Assembly: GCA_900100475.1 (NCBI GenBank)
Contig: FMTU01000002.1
Location: 248,001 to 312,000, forward strand
Reading direction: 5' to 3'
DNA length: 64,000 nt
Source of the DNA: Sphingobium faniae
Lineage (GTDB): Bacteria; Pseudomonadota; Alphaproteobacteria; Sphingomonadales; Sphingomonadaceae
Shown: positions 20,107 through 29,797 of the stretch, in pieces
Numbering within the stretch: the stretch's first letter is position 1
Layout of the letters: each line of letters begins with the position of its first letter
Notes under the pieces: generated by a model
What the model saw: the letters and a program-made list of their open reading frames with translations, nothing else
What the model was told of the DNA's origin: nothing
Databases searched by the model: none
Translations under genes and position numbers: made by a program

Positions 20107-21138
20107 TCAGGCAGCAACCCGCAACGGCGCTTCGATCAGCAATCCCTGCCGCTCCAGGCTATGGCCGACGATGGTTTCGACCAGGGTCTGATGGTCCACG
20201 CCGATCGACCGGGCCGAACGCGAGATGGTCTTCTTCGACCAGAGATTGCAGGACAGATTCACTTCCATGAACTGCACCGCGCCGCTGACCGGGTCATAGC
20301 GATACTCGAACCGGCCATAGTCGAACGGCCACAGTTCGGGCAACAATCGACGGGTCATGTCTTCCAACTGCGCCAGCAGCCCGCGATCCTCGATCAGCAC
20401 CAGTGGATCGTCGCCCACGTCGATCAGGCCGCGCTTCTCCTCATAGCTTCGCACCTGATGGGGATCGGCGGGCGCATACATCATCGGCGGCAGGATCCAG
20501 GGCTGGCCGCCACTGCCGCCTACCACGGGGACGGCAACGTCGAGCAGCGGCGCCCAGGCTTCGACCAGCACGTCATGGCCTTCGTCATGCAGATAATCGA
20601 TCTGCGCCTGCGCTTCTGCCCAGTTGTCGACCATCGCAAGGCCCCAGGACGCGGAGGAGGCGTTGGGCTTCACCACCAGACGCTCCGCTCGAAAGGCTGG
20701 TTCAGCGGGCAGACCACCCCGCCGGAAGATCTGCGCGGGCATGGTCGGCACGCCACGGGCGCAGGCGATCAGCTTGCTCAAATATTTGTCGTCCGACACG
20801 CCCCGCAGGATCGGGCTGGCGCCCAGATGCGGCACGTCGCGCCAACTCAGCAGCAGCGGGGCCATCATCTCGCTATTCTGGAAACCGCCGCGATTGAGCA
20901 GGGTGATGACGAAGTCGGCATCGGGCCGCTCGAACAGGAAATCATAGCTGTTGGCGACACGGATCTGGAGGCCGATCTCCTCCAGCGTCGTGCGCATCTC
21001 ATGATGATAGATGGCATGATTGCCGTCCACGGTATCGGGTGCGCCCGTCGCCCGCGCATGTTTGGCGAGGAAGAGGACATGCAGGCGGGCTTTGTCGGCC
21101 GAGGAGATGCGGACGCAACGGTCGATATGGTTCAGCAT
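20107..21138 (-). CDS. D-Ala-D-Ala-ligase-like ATP-grasp enzyme
   Basis: A 343 aa ATP-grasp ligase. The ATP-binding part has RLVVKPNASSASWGLAMVDN and DEGHDVLVEAWAPLLDVAVP. The catalytic metal motif is in VQFMEVNLSCNLWSKKTISR, where Glu and Asn match the D-Ala-D-Ala ligase position. The N-terminal 110 residues (VLFLAKHARATG, HHEMRTTLEEIGL, FVITLLNRGGFQNSE) are a pre-ATP-grasp domain. Such enzymes couple ATP hydrolysis to amide or ester bond formation between small acids and amines. It is the first gene of the four-gene set, 59 bp after the MscS-like gene. The substrates cannot be read. Confidence 0.82.
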   Translation of the reverse strand: MLNHIDRCVRISSADKARLHVLFLAKHARATGAPDTVDGNHAIYHHEMRTTLEEIGLQIRVANSYDFLFERPDADFVITLLNRGGFQNSEMMAPLLLSWRDVPHLGASPILRGVSDDKYLSKLIACARGVPTMPAQIFRRGGLPAEPAFRAERLVVKPNASSASWGLAMVDNWAEAQAQIDYLHDEGHDVLVEAWAPLLDVAVPVVGGSGGQPWILPPMMYAPADPHQVRSYEEKRGLIDVGDDPLVLIEDRGLLAQLEDMTRRLLPELWPFDYGRFEYRYDPVSGAVQFMEVNLSCNLWSKKTISRSARSIGVDHQTLVETIVGHSLERQGLLIEAPLRVAA

Positions 21139-21197
21139 GGCATGCTGTTACCAGCCCGGCATGACAAGCCCTTGACCTGATGATGACGCTGTCGCGA

Positions 21198-22499
21198 CTA
21201 TATATTTACACCATGGCGACGATATGATGACGAAAGAATGTCAGCAGACGGCGACCGCATGTCCGCCAATGCCGAAAAATCGGTGCCTGACGGGCGCTGG
21301 AACAGTCGCAGGCCGAACTCTGGCATGATGGCGATCAGATGGTCGAAAATATCGGCCTGTATGCCTTCATAATCCGCCCATGCCGTCGTGCCGGTAAAAG
21401 CGTAGATCTCAAGCGGCAGGCCATGTTCGCCCGGCGCAAGCTGGCGGACAAGCAGCGTCTTGTCACCGGCGATATCCGGTCGCGCCTTCAGATAGGCGAA
21501 CACATAGGCGCGGAAGGTGCCCATATTGGTGAGCCGTCTGCGATCGACGATCTCCCCTTGGGCATGTTCCGCGTTCCAGCGGCTTACTTCGTCCTGTCTG
21601 GCGCGGAGATAATCGGCCAACAGCCCGAAACGCGAGAGGCTGGCCAAACTCCGCTCATCGAGAAAGCGCACGCTGTTCTGGTCGATCATTAACGAACGCA
21701 TGATCCGCCGCCCACCCGATTCCGACATGCCGCGCCAGTTGCGGAAACTTTCGCTGATCAGCCGATGCGTGGGAATGGTGGTGATCGTCTTGTCGAAATT
21801 CTGCACCTTGACCGTATGCAGGGCGATGTCGATGACGTCCCCATTGGCATTGAGCTGCGGCATTTCGATCCAGTCGCCCAGCCTGATCATGTCGTTGGAA
21901 CCGATCTGCACCGATGCGACGAAGGAGAGGATGGTATCCTTGAACACCAGCATCAGCACCGCCGCCATCGCACCAAGGCCCGAAAGCAGCAGCAGGGGCG
22001 AACGGTTCATCAGCACCGCAATGATAAGGATGGCCGCAGCGCCGTATACGAGCATCTTGGCAATCTGCACATAGCCCTTGAGTGGGCGATTGGCGGCGTC
22101 GGGACGGCGCTGATAGAGGTCGTTCAGCAGGTCCAGCGCGCCGCTCAGGGCAATGGCGATCGTCAGGATGATGAAACCCGCGCAAAGGCTCTGTGCAAAG
22201 GCGATCGCGCCGGAAGGCAGGTGCGGGACCGCGGCAATACCCGCCTGGATCACAAGCGCCGGCACGATATTGGACAGGCGCGCCACTATGGCCCCGATAT
22301 GCCGCGCCCCGATCTGAAAAGGAAAACGGCCAAGCACCCGCATGACGATCCGGAACACGATCTGCTTTGCGATCCAGTTGCTCAACCAGGCAAAGGCCAG
22401 CAGCAGGAGCAGGGACAGGCCGGCCTGCATCCATGGCTCCTGCGCCCATCCGCGCGCCAGATGACCGATCGGACCCGACGTGTCGAGAAAAGTGGGCAT
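21198..22499 (-). CDS. MscS-family mechanosensitive channel (YbdG-like)
   Basis: A 433 aa inner-membrane protein. It has about five hydrophobic segments in the first 210 residues (for example AGLSLLLLLAFAWLSNWI, LCAGFIILTIAIALSGAL and LVYGAAAILIIAVLMN). The MscS pore helix and beta domain follow: LLLLSGLGAMAAVLMLVFKDTILSF, IRLGDWIEMPQLNANGDVIDI and FDKTITTIPTHRLISESFRNWRGMS. The long C-terminal cytoplasmic part matches YbdG/MscM-type channels, which open on hypo-osmotic shock. Its ATG shares one base with the stop of the ProP-like transporter, so uptake and release functions are translationally coupled beside the ectoine genes. Confidence 0.92.
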   Translation of the reverse strand: MPTFLDTSGPIGHLARGWAQEPWMQAGLSLLLLLAFAWLSNWIAKQIVFRIVMRVLGRFPFQIGARHIGAIVARLSNIVPALVIQAGIAAVPHLPSGAIAFAQSLCAGFIILTIAIALSGALDLLNDLYQRRPDAANRPLKGYVQIAKMLVYGAAAILIIAVLMNRSPLLLLSGLGAMAAVLMLVFKDTILSFVASVQIGSNDMIRLGDWIEMPQLNANGDVIDIALHTVKVQNFDKTITTIPTHRLISESFRNWRGMSESGGRRIMRSLMIDQNSVRFLDERSLASLSRFGLLADYLRARQDEVSRWNAEHAQGEIVDRRRLTNMGTFRAYVFAYLKARPDIAGDKTLLVRQLAPGEHGLPLEIYAFTGTTAWADYEGIQADIFDHLIAIMPEFGLRLFQRPSGTDFSALADMRSPSADILSSSYRRHGVNI

Positions 22500-23842
22500 C
22501 AGCCTCGCTTCCTGTCGGCAAAGGGATCATGACGAAGAGACAGCCCCGCCGTCTCGGGCATAAAGCGCAAGGCGGCAAGGCCGACGAGGCAGGCAGCCAT
22601 CATGTAGAAGGCGGGCATCAACTCATTGCCGGTCAGGGTGATGAGCGCGCTGCCCATGGCGGGCGCGGTGCCGCCGAAGATGGAGGTGGAGATATTATAC
22701 GCGATGGCGAAGCCGGCGAAGCGGACAGAGGTCGGAAACAGCGCCGGGAATGTCGCCGATATGGTCGCAAGCTGCGGCACGTAAAGCAGGCCGAGCAGGA
22801 CGAAGCCGATGATCGCCCCGGCAAGGCCCGTCGCCATCAGCATGTAGAGCGGCACCACCGCCAGAAACAGCCCGACCAGCGACAGTTTCCACATGAAGCG
22901 CCGCCCCACTCGATCGGAAAGGCCGCCGGCCAGCGGCAGGAAAGCCATCATGAACAACATGCCGATGATCGGCACGATGAGCGCCTGATCCGGCGACAGG
23001 CCGATGCGTCGCTGAAGATAGGTCGGCATGTAGCTGAGCAGCGTATAATTCACCACGTTGAGCGCGACGACGAGACCGCCCACGACCAGCATCGGCCGCC
23101 AATGCCGCCGCATGAGCGCGGAAAGGCGAGGCGCGTCGGTTTGCTTGCCGCCATGCCTCTCCTCCCGAAAGATCGGCGTATCCTCCATCCTCGATCGCAG
23201 GTACATGCCGATCAGGCCCATGGGCGCTGCGACGAGGAAGGGAATGCGCCAGCCCCATTCATGCATCGCCGCGTCCCCCAGCAGCAGGGAAAAAGCGAGC
23301 ATCAGGAACGCGCCGAGCGAAAAGCCCGCCAGCGTCCCGAACTCCAGGAAACTGCCGTAAAATCCACGCCGGTCGTCAGGCGCATATTCGGCCATGAAGG
23401 TGGCCGCCCCGCCATATTCGCCGCCGGTCGAAAATCCCTGCACCATGCGCAGCAGGATCAGCAGGGCGGGCGCCCAGAATCCGATGCTGGCATAATCGGG
23501 GATCAATCCCACGCAGAGCGTCGCGCCGGACATCAGCAATATCGTGAAGGCCAGCACGGACTTGCGCCCCAGCCGGTCGCCTAGCGGCCCCCAGAAGAGG
23601 CCGCCCAACGGCCGGACGAGGAAGGAGATGGCGAACGTCGCCAGCGCGAACAGCACCGCGTCGTCCACATCGCCGGGAAAGAGAGCGGCGGAGATATAGG
23701 TTACGCCATAGGCATAGATGCCATAATCGAACCATTCGGTCGCATTGCCCATCGCTGACGCCGTGATGGCCCGGCGAAGCGTGGCTTCATCCGTTTCCGG
23801 CTGCGTCAGGGCAGAATCGGCAAGGGGAAGGGCCATGGTCAT
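22499..23842 (-). CDS. ProP-like MFS metabolite:H+ symporter
   Basis: A 447 aa, 12-helix MFS permease of the metabolite:H+ symporter branch (ProP, KgtP, ShiA). Signatures are NATEWFDYGIYAYGVTYIS, FLVRPLGGLFWGPLGDRLGRK, LRMVQGFSTGGEYGGAATF and APDDRRGFYGSFLEFGTLAG. It has no C-terminal coiled coil like that of E. coli ProP, so osmotic activation by that device is not expected. The start is ATG 23842 with AGGA upstream. It lies 40 bp after ectD and overlaps the MscS-like gene by 1 nt. Transport of ectoine, hydroxyectoine or betaine is inferred from position only. Confidence 0.85.
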   Translation of the reverse strand: MTMALPLADSALTQPETDEATLRRAITASAMGNATEWFDYGIYAYGVTYISAALFPGDVDDAVLFALATFAISFLVRPLGGLFWGPLGDRLGRKSVLAFTILLMSGATLCVGLIPDYASIGFWAPALLILLRMVQGFSTGGEYGGAATFMAEYAPDDRRGFYGSFLEFGTLAGFSLGAFLMLAFSLLLGDAAMHEWGWRIPFLVAAPMGLIGMYLRSRMEDTPIFREERHGGKQTDAPRLSALMRRHWRPMLVVGGLVVALNVVNYTLLSYMPTYLQRRIGLSPDQALIVPIIGMLFMMAFLPLAGGLSDRVGRRFMWKLSLVGLFLAVVPLYMLMATGLAGAIIGFVLLGLLYVPQLATISATFPALFPTSVRFAGFAIAYNISTSIFGGTAPAMGSALITLTGNELMPAFYMMAACLVGLAALRFMPETAGLSLRHDPFADRKRG

Positions 23843-23882
23843 ATCAACTATCCTGCGGCCGGTTCACCCCCGGCCATGGAGA

Positions 23883-24821
23883 TCAGGCCGCCGGGCAGGC
23901 TGTGGCCGCCGCGTCCTTCATCAAAGAGCCCGACAGCGGCCGGATCGTCTGCGGCTCCCCCCGCGCGGCAATGAAGTCCGGGCGGGGTTTCTCGGTCCCG
24001 AAAGGGCGCTCCAGCGCGTTGCTGACCGCATTGTAGACGAGGAAAGCGTTGGCGCGCGGGAAAGGCGTGATATTGCCGTTCGATCCATGCATGATGTTGC
24101 AATCGAAGATGACGACCGTGCCGGGCTTGCCGGTCGGCGCGACGATCCCATGCTCATGCGCCAGTTCGGCAAGACTATGTTCGTCGGGCACGCCATATTC
24201 CTGGCGTTTGAGCGACATGCGGTAATGATCCTCGGGCGTTTCCCCCACGCAGGTGAGGAAGGCGCGATGCGATCCCGGAATCAACATCAGCGGCCCGTTA
24301 TGCGGCGTGTTTTCCGCCAGCAGGATCGACATGGACAGCGCTCGCATCCGTGGCATCCCGTCCTCGACATGCCAGGTTTCGAAATCGCTGTGCCAGTAGA
24401 ATTCCTTGCCTTGAAAGCCCGGCTTGTAATTGAGCCGCGACTGGTGGATGTAGACATCGTCGCCCAGCAGGAAACGGGCGACCCCGGCCAGCCGATCGTC
24501 GGCCGCCAGCCGTTCCAGCACACGGCTTTGGGCATGGATGCGGAAAATGGAACGGATTTCCCGCTCGCCCGGCTCGGTAATGACCGTTTCCTCTTCCAGC
24601 GCGTCGGGATCGGCCAGCAACGAGCCCGCCTCGCCTTGCAGGAAGGCGATTTCCTCGTCGGAGAAAATATCCTCCAGAACCAGATAGCCGTCGCGGTCGA
24701 ACCGGGCGGCCTGCTCGCGGCTCAGCGGCGCGCCTTCGCTCCAGTCGCTGTGGACGACCGGATCGAGACGCGGCAGAAACTCCGCCACCTGTGCGTGGCG
24801 GGACGGGTAGATGTCTTGCAC
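23883..24821 (-). CDS. ectD: Ectoine hydroxylase
   Basis: A non-heme Fe(II)/2-oxoglutarate dioxygenase converting ectoine to 5-hydroxyectoine. The best start is the GTG at 24821, preceded by GGAGGGGGAAG, giving 312 aa, close to the usual 300. The iron ligands are His144 and Asp146 (KEFYWHSDFETWHVEDGMPR) and His245 (CNIMHGSNGN). The signature GDDVYIHQSRLNYKPGFQGKE is that of EctD rather than PhyH relatives. It follows ectC after 125 bp that consist mainly of a 105 bp repeat, so it may be transcribed less than ectABC. Confidence 0.96.
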   Translation of the reverse strand: MQDIYPSRHAQVAEFLPRLDPVVHSDWSEGAPLSREQAARFDRDGYLVLEDIFSDEEIAFLQGEAGSLLADPDALEEETVITEPGEREIRSIFRIHAQSRVLERLAADDRLAGVARFLLGDDVYIHQSRLNYKPGFQGKEFYWHSDFETWHVEDGMPRMRALSMSILLAENTPHNGPLMLIPGSHRAFLTCVGETPEDHYRMSLKRQEYGVPDEHSLAELAHEHGIVAPTGKPGTVVIFDCNIMHGSNGNITPFPRANAFLVYNAVSNALERPFGTEKPRPDFIAARGEPQTIRPLSGSLMKDAAATACPAA

Positions 24822-24844
24822 GGGACTTCCCCCTCCATCGGATT

Positions 24845-24949
24845 TAGAGCACACTGCGTTTGATCGGACGCAGGCCCTGCACTCTGGTTATTTGCTTTCG
24901 CATCGTTTTAAGCGAAAAACCGGCTCCCGCTTTTCCGCACGATGCTCTA
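24845..24949. repeat. 105 bp TAGAG-bounded palindromic repeat inside the ect operon
   Basis: The element is bounded by TAGAGCA (24845-24851) and TGCTCTA (24943-24949). It contains an internal stem GCATCGT (24900-24906)/ACGATGC (24939-24945) around an A/T-rich core. Read on the minus strand its first three bases, TAG, are the stop codon of ectC. It resembles the roughly 100 bp intergenic mosaic repeats of alphaproteobacteria. A second element of the same size and end motif lies at 63855-63961. Confidence 0.7.
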
Positions 24950-25360
24950 GTGCGTGAGTTCAGCCTCGCGCCCCATGTCGGCGGCGGCCGGATAGGCGCC
25001 GTTCTCGTCATGCACTTCCTTGCCCGTGACGGGCGGATTGAAAACGCAGACGCACAATATGTCCGTTTCAGGCCGCACGATATGCTTGTCATGGGCATTG
25101 AGCGCATACATCACGCCGGACGCGAGCTGGTGCGTCACACCCGTGCCCAGATCCTCGATCGTGCCCTTCCCCTTGAGAACCAGAACCGCTTCCAGATGGT
25201 TCTGGTAATGCATGTGCAGTTCCTCGCCCGCATACATGGTCGTGACGTGGAAGGAAAAGCCCATGCTGTCGTCTCTCAACAGCAGACGAGCGCTTTCCCA
25301 GCCGTTGGATTTCACGTTGCGATCGGATTTGCGGATGTCCTGAAGCTTGCGGACGATCAT
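24947..25360 (-). CDS. ectC: L-ectoine synthase
   Basis: A cupin enzyme that cyclises N-gamma-acetyl-diaminobutyrate to ectoine. It has 137 aa, the standard length being about 130. [49 protein letters not shown] and [12 protein letters not shown] carry the metal-binding cupin residues. It starts 17 bp after ectB. Its TAG stop is contributed by the end of a 105 bp repeat. A C-terminal tail altered by that insertion is possible; the native enzyme usually ends in a similar acidic stretch. Confidence 0.97.
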   Translation of the reverse strand: MIVRKLQDIRKSDRNVKSNGWESARLLLRDDSMGFSFHVTTMYAGEELHMHYQNHLEAVLVLKGKGTIEDLGTGVTHQLASGVMYALNAHDKHIVRPETDILCVCVFNPPVTGKEVHDENGAYPAAADMGREAELTH

Positions 25361-25377
25361 GTCTGTCTCCTTTTTCC

Positions 25378-27223
<1,846 letters not shown>

Positions 27224-27285
27224 AGAAGCCCTTGGCGGCGCGGCGGCCGCTGTAGCTTGGGAATCGAAGATTATTTATCTCCCGA

Positions 27286-27314
27286 ATTATATTTTCGCTT
27301 CAGAAGGTCAAAAA
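27286..27314 (-). promoter_or_regulatory. Candidate ectABCD promoter
   Basis: On the minus strand TTTTTG (27314-27309) is followed after 17 bp by a perfect TATAAT (27291-27286). This predicts a start near 27279 and a leader of about 56 nt before ectA. The surrounding DNA is much more A/T-rich than the genes on both sides. An alternative -35, TTGACC, would have a poor 14 bp spacer. Confidence 0.5.
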
Positions 27315-27391
27315 CCTGTGAAGTTGGCGCGATATATGCCGATTATCAGCATGTTTTCAACCCCACCTCCCGGAAAAATATTTCGAATACC

Positions 27392-27428
27392 GAAGCATCT
27401 GTCCAAAAATGTAGCCAAAACATGCTTC
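27392..27428. promoter_or_regulatory. Inverted repeat upstream of the EctR-like gene
   Basis: GAAGCAT (27392-27398) and ATGCTTC (27422-27428) are perfect inverted copies 23 bp apart, centred about 58 bp before the MarR-type gene. They could be a pair of operator half-sites for autoregulation, or a leader hairpin. This is position-based inference. Confidence 0.35.
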
Positions 27429-27467
27429 ATATTGCTGACTCCTCCATCGTCCGGCTATGCAGGCGTC

Positions 27468-27956
27468 ATGGCTTCCGAGATCGCTTCCCTGACCCTCCGC
27501 GCGCTTCGCCGGGTATTGCGCGCCACCGAAATCGGCAGCCGCCAATTAGCGACCGCAACCGGCCTCACCCCCTCGCAACTGCTCGTCCTGCGAGAGATCG
27601 ACACGCGCGGTTCGGCGACACCGGGCACCATTGCCCAAGCGCTGCAGTTCAGTCAGGCAACGATCACCACCATCGTCGATCGCCTGGAGTCGCTAGGCTT
27701 CGTGCGACGCCAGCGGAGCCAAAGGGACAAGCGCCAGTTTCACCTCAGCCCCCTTCCCGAAGGCAAGGCCGCCATCGCCGACGCGCCGGACCCGCTGCAA
27801 ATGACCTTCACCGATCGTTTCGTGGCATTGCCGCCGTGGGAACAGGCGATGATCCTGGCGGCCGTCGAACGCCTCGCCACGTTGATGGATGCTCAGAATA
27901 TCGACGCGGCACCGCTGCTGGACAGCGGACTGATCGACCGCTCCGGGCCAGCCTGA
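27468..27956 (+). CDS. ectR: MarR-family regulator, EctR-like
   Basis: A 162 aa winged-helix protein. Core motifs are LTPSQLLVLREIDTRGSATP, IAQALQFSQATITTIVDRLESLGFVRR and the wing QRSQRDKRQFHLSPLPEGKA. It is divergent from ectABCD over a 244 bp A/T-rich region. This is the position of EctR, the MarR-type repressor described for ectoine operons of methylotrophs and other proteobacteria. The ATG at 27468 is chosen because the MarR fold begins just after it. Repression of ectABCD is inferred from family and context. Confidence 0.85.
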   Translation: MASEIASLTLRALRRVLRATEIGSRQLATATGLTPSQLLVLREIDTRGSATPGTIAQALQFSQATITTIVDRLESLGFVRRQRSQRDKRQFHLSPLPEGKAAIADAPDPLQMTFTDRFVALPPWEQAMILAAVERLATLMDAQNIDAAPLLDSGLIDRSGPA

Positions 27957-28079
27957 CCCGAACAAAAGTCGTATCCAAAGCCGTTGCCGAGCGTCACAGG
28001 ACATATGAAATCCAGCGCCTGCCTTTACCCCGGTATGATCCGGATCACGACATATGAGGCGGTTCGGAAGGCATTGTTC

Positions 28080-28817
28080 CTAATAATCTATAGATATTCT
28101 GATGCAACTTTCGTCCACTCCAGCCGCCCGCGCTATATTTTTCCTGGATGCATCAATCACCGTCCGGACAGACAAATTTTCGTCGTCGATTTCCAGGGAT
28201 GAAGGTTGTTCGAGGCCATGGGGCGCATGGACGACAGGAAGAACAACAGGCTCGCCGGTGAGCAGTTCCTCTTCGGATATGTTGAGCACGTCTGCCAGCA
28301 GAGTGATGTTGCTGTGCCGCGGAACGGCCTTGCCCGTCTCCCATGACCATATGCTGGGTTTGCTGATGCCGGTTCGTGCCGCCAGTTCCGCGCGGCTAAG
28401 TCCCCGCGCACGGCGAAGGCGAAAGATGCGAGCAGCGAGCGGCTCGTTATCAGGCGATGCCAATGGCGGGGACGCCGGGTCGATTTCTGAAGGCAAGGGA
28501 TTGCATAGTTGAACTGCGCTTAACACGGCGCGCGAGAGAATATGGTCGAAACGGCAGCCGTAAAGGGAATCGCTCCGCCACACGACTGTTGCCGGTACGG
28601 GGCGCGTTTCGGGAAGGCTGATTCTGATTTTCTGCCCGACTGCCAGTTCGGATCGCGTCTCGATCAGAATACCCGAGGCGGACAGATTGTGGATCGTGAC
28701 CGTTGCCCGTTCGCCTTCTTCCAGTTCGCCTGCTGCTTCGATGCGGATGTGGAGCCGCTGGGCTTCGCGCAGGTTCTCCGAATTTTCGGACGGTTCGAGG
28801 ATGGCGTTGATGGACAT
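28080..28817 (-). CDS. PilZ domain fused to XRE helix-turn-helix
   Basis: A 245 aa cytoplasmic protein in two parts. Residues about 15-110 form a PilZ domain with both cyclic-di-GMP motifs, R21-LHI-R25 (RxxxR) and NLSASG at 44-49 ([D/N]xSxxG). Residues about 130-190 form an XRE-type helix-turn-helix (RIFRLRRARGLSRAELAARTG, then SKPSIWSWETGKAVP and LADVLNISEEELL). The C-terminal 55 residues are unassigned. The arrangement suggests DNA binding tuned by cyclic-di-GMP. The start is ATG 28817; a GTG at 28835 is possible. No adjacent gene shows its target. Confidence 0.82.
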   Translation of the reverse strand: MSINAILEPSENSENLREAQRLHIRIEAAGELEEGERATVTIHNLSASGILIETRSELAVGQKIRISLPETRPVPATVVWRSDSLYGCRFDHILSRAVLSAVQLCNPLPSEIDPASPPLASPDNEPLAARIFRLRRARGLSRAELAARTGISKPSIWSWETGKAVPRHSNITLLADVLNISEEELLTGEPVVLPVVHAPHGLEQPSSLEIDDENLSVRTVIDASRKNIARAAGVDESCIRISIDY

Positions 28818-29032
28818 GGGTCTACTCACTGACACCCGGCGGTTTACGCAAGGTTAAGAAACTCTGCGGGACCCTCTCCCAACTTGATCTTTGAGGGCTA
28901 GGGCTTAACGGCGATCATGCGATGAAGCGCCTTTCCCATGCGATGTGGCCCAGCCTGAAGGCTCCATATGGGCGCGGCAAAGCGGAGGCGCATGTTCCTG
29001 GCGGCCCATTACGCGCCTGAAGGGTGAGTTGT

Positions 29033-29462
29033 TTAGGTGTTTAGTTCGGGCCTTTGATGGTGCGGGTTTCGAGTAAATCGTTCGGACTCATTTGCCCAGC
29101 ATTTGCAGATGTATTCGTAGGGGGGGGGGGGGGTGAAACCGCCCAGCGTCTTCAAGCGTCGGCCGTAATTACAGGCGTCGATGAAGTCGTGGAGGCGCGC
29201 GGTCAGTTGGGCATGGCTATCGTAGTGGTAGCGTTTGACCGTCGCTTCCTTGATGGTCCCGGTTCATCCTCTCGATCTGGCCGTTGGTCCACGGGTGTTT
29301 CAGCTTGGTCAGGCGATGCTCAATATTGCGCTCGTCGCAGACCCCGTCGAAGATGAAGATATGGTGGAAAGCGTATTTGTGACGTGCCTGATTGGTGAAC
29401 TGGATACCGTTATCGGTCAGCACCGTATGGATCGCAAATGAGGAAGCGCAGCCGATCCGGGA
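29033..29462 (-). pseudogene. IS481-family transposase, C-terminal remnant
   Basis: The minus strand encodes the rve-type catalytic core end IHTVLTDNGIQFTNQARH, RLTKLKHPWTNGQIERMN and, in another frame, TIKEATVKRYHYDSH...RRLKTLGG, ending RPELNT-stop at 29033. It is broken by an extra G after MNR (near 29260), by a duplicated TCTTCA giving FIF, and by a 14-base G run (29120-29133) where the family has PYEY. The N-terminal half is missing here. It is a dead copy. Confidence 0.85.
29120..29133. repeat. Poly-G tract of 14 bases
   Basis: Fourteen consecutive G on the plus strand lie inside the transposase remnant. No other homopolymer of this size is seen in the window. It may be slippage in a gene no longer under selection, or an assembly error. 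Confidence 0.8.
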
Positions 29463-29469
29463 TCGGCGA

Positions 29470-29637
29470 GAACCGAATGCGATCATCGTCGCTTTCCGCA
29501 AGCACAGGCTGCTGCCGCTCGATGACTGCCTTTACGCGCCCCAGGCGACGATCCCGCACCTGACGCGCTAATCCCTGCATCGCTGTCTGCAACGGCACAA
29601 CATCATCGCCAAGGTGCAGACTGCCGAGGGTAAGCTA
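29470..29637 (+). pseudogene. IS481-family transposase, N-terminal remnant in opposite orientation
   Basis: The plus strand reads AIIVAFRKHRLLPLDDCLY, then QATIPHLTR-stop-SLHRCLQRH, then jumps to KVQTAEGKL. In intact IS481 transposases of this type these blocks are continuous and about 25-30 residues lie between QRH and the EVQTAEGKL block. This copy therefore has a nonsense codon and an internal deletion. It points away from the C-terminal remnant at 29033-29462, so the element has been inverted or two copies recombined. Confidence 0.72.
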
Positions 29638-29640
29638 CGC

Positions 29641-29770
29641 AATCGCTTTGGTCCACGCCGCAAAAGGCCGATGCCAGGCATTCCTGACCGCCGCCGCAAT
29701 CAACCTCAAGCGGCTCGCGGCCGCCTTTCTGGCGCTGATTCTGTGTCGTTTGACAGCATCACCGGACCGA
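29641..29770 (+). pseudogene. C-terminal fragment of a second DDE transposase
   Basis: The plus strand reads KGRCQAFLTAAAINLKRLAA then AFLALIL, which resembles the conserved last helix (QAxLTAxAxNLKRL) of IS5/IS1182-like DDE transposases. It begins abruptly after the IS481 fragment and ends shortly before the topA stop. It is too short to place in a family with certainty. Confidence 0.55.
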
Positions 29771-29797
29771 ATACGTGCTCGCGGGGGCAAGGACGAG

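Noticed and set aside
28922-29020. Possible 32-codon plus-strand gene before the transposon remains
   Set aside because: It has no ribosome site, no domain and lies beside decayed DNA; a chance frame.
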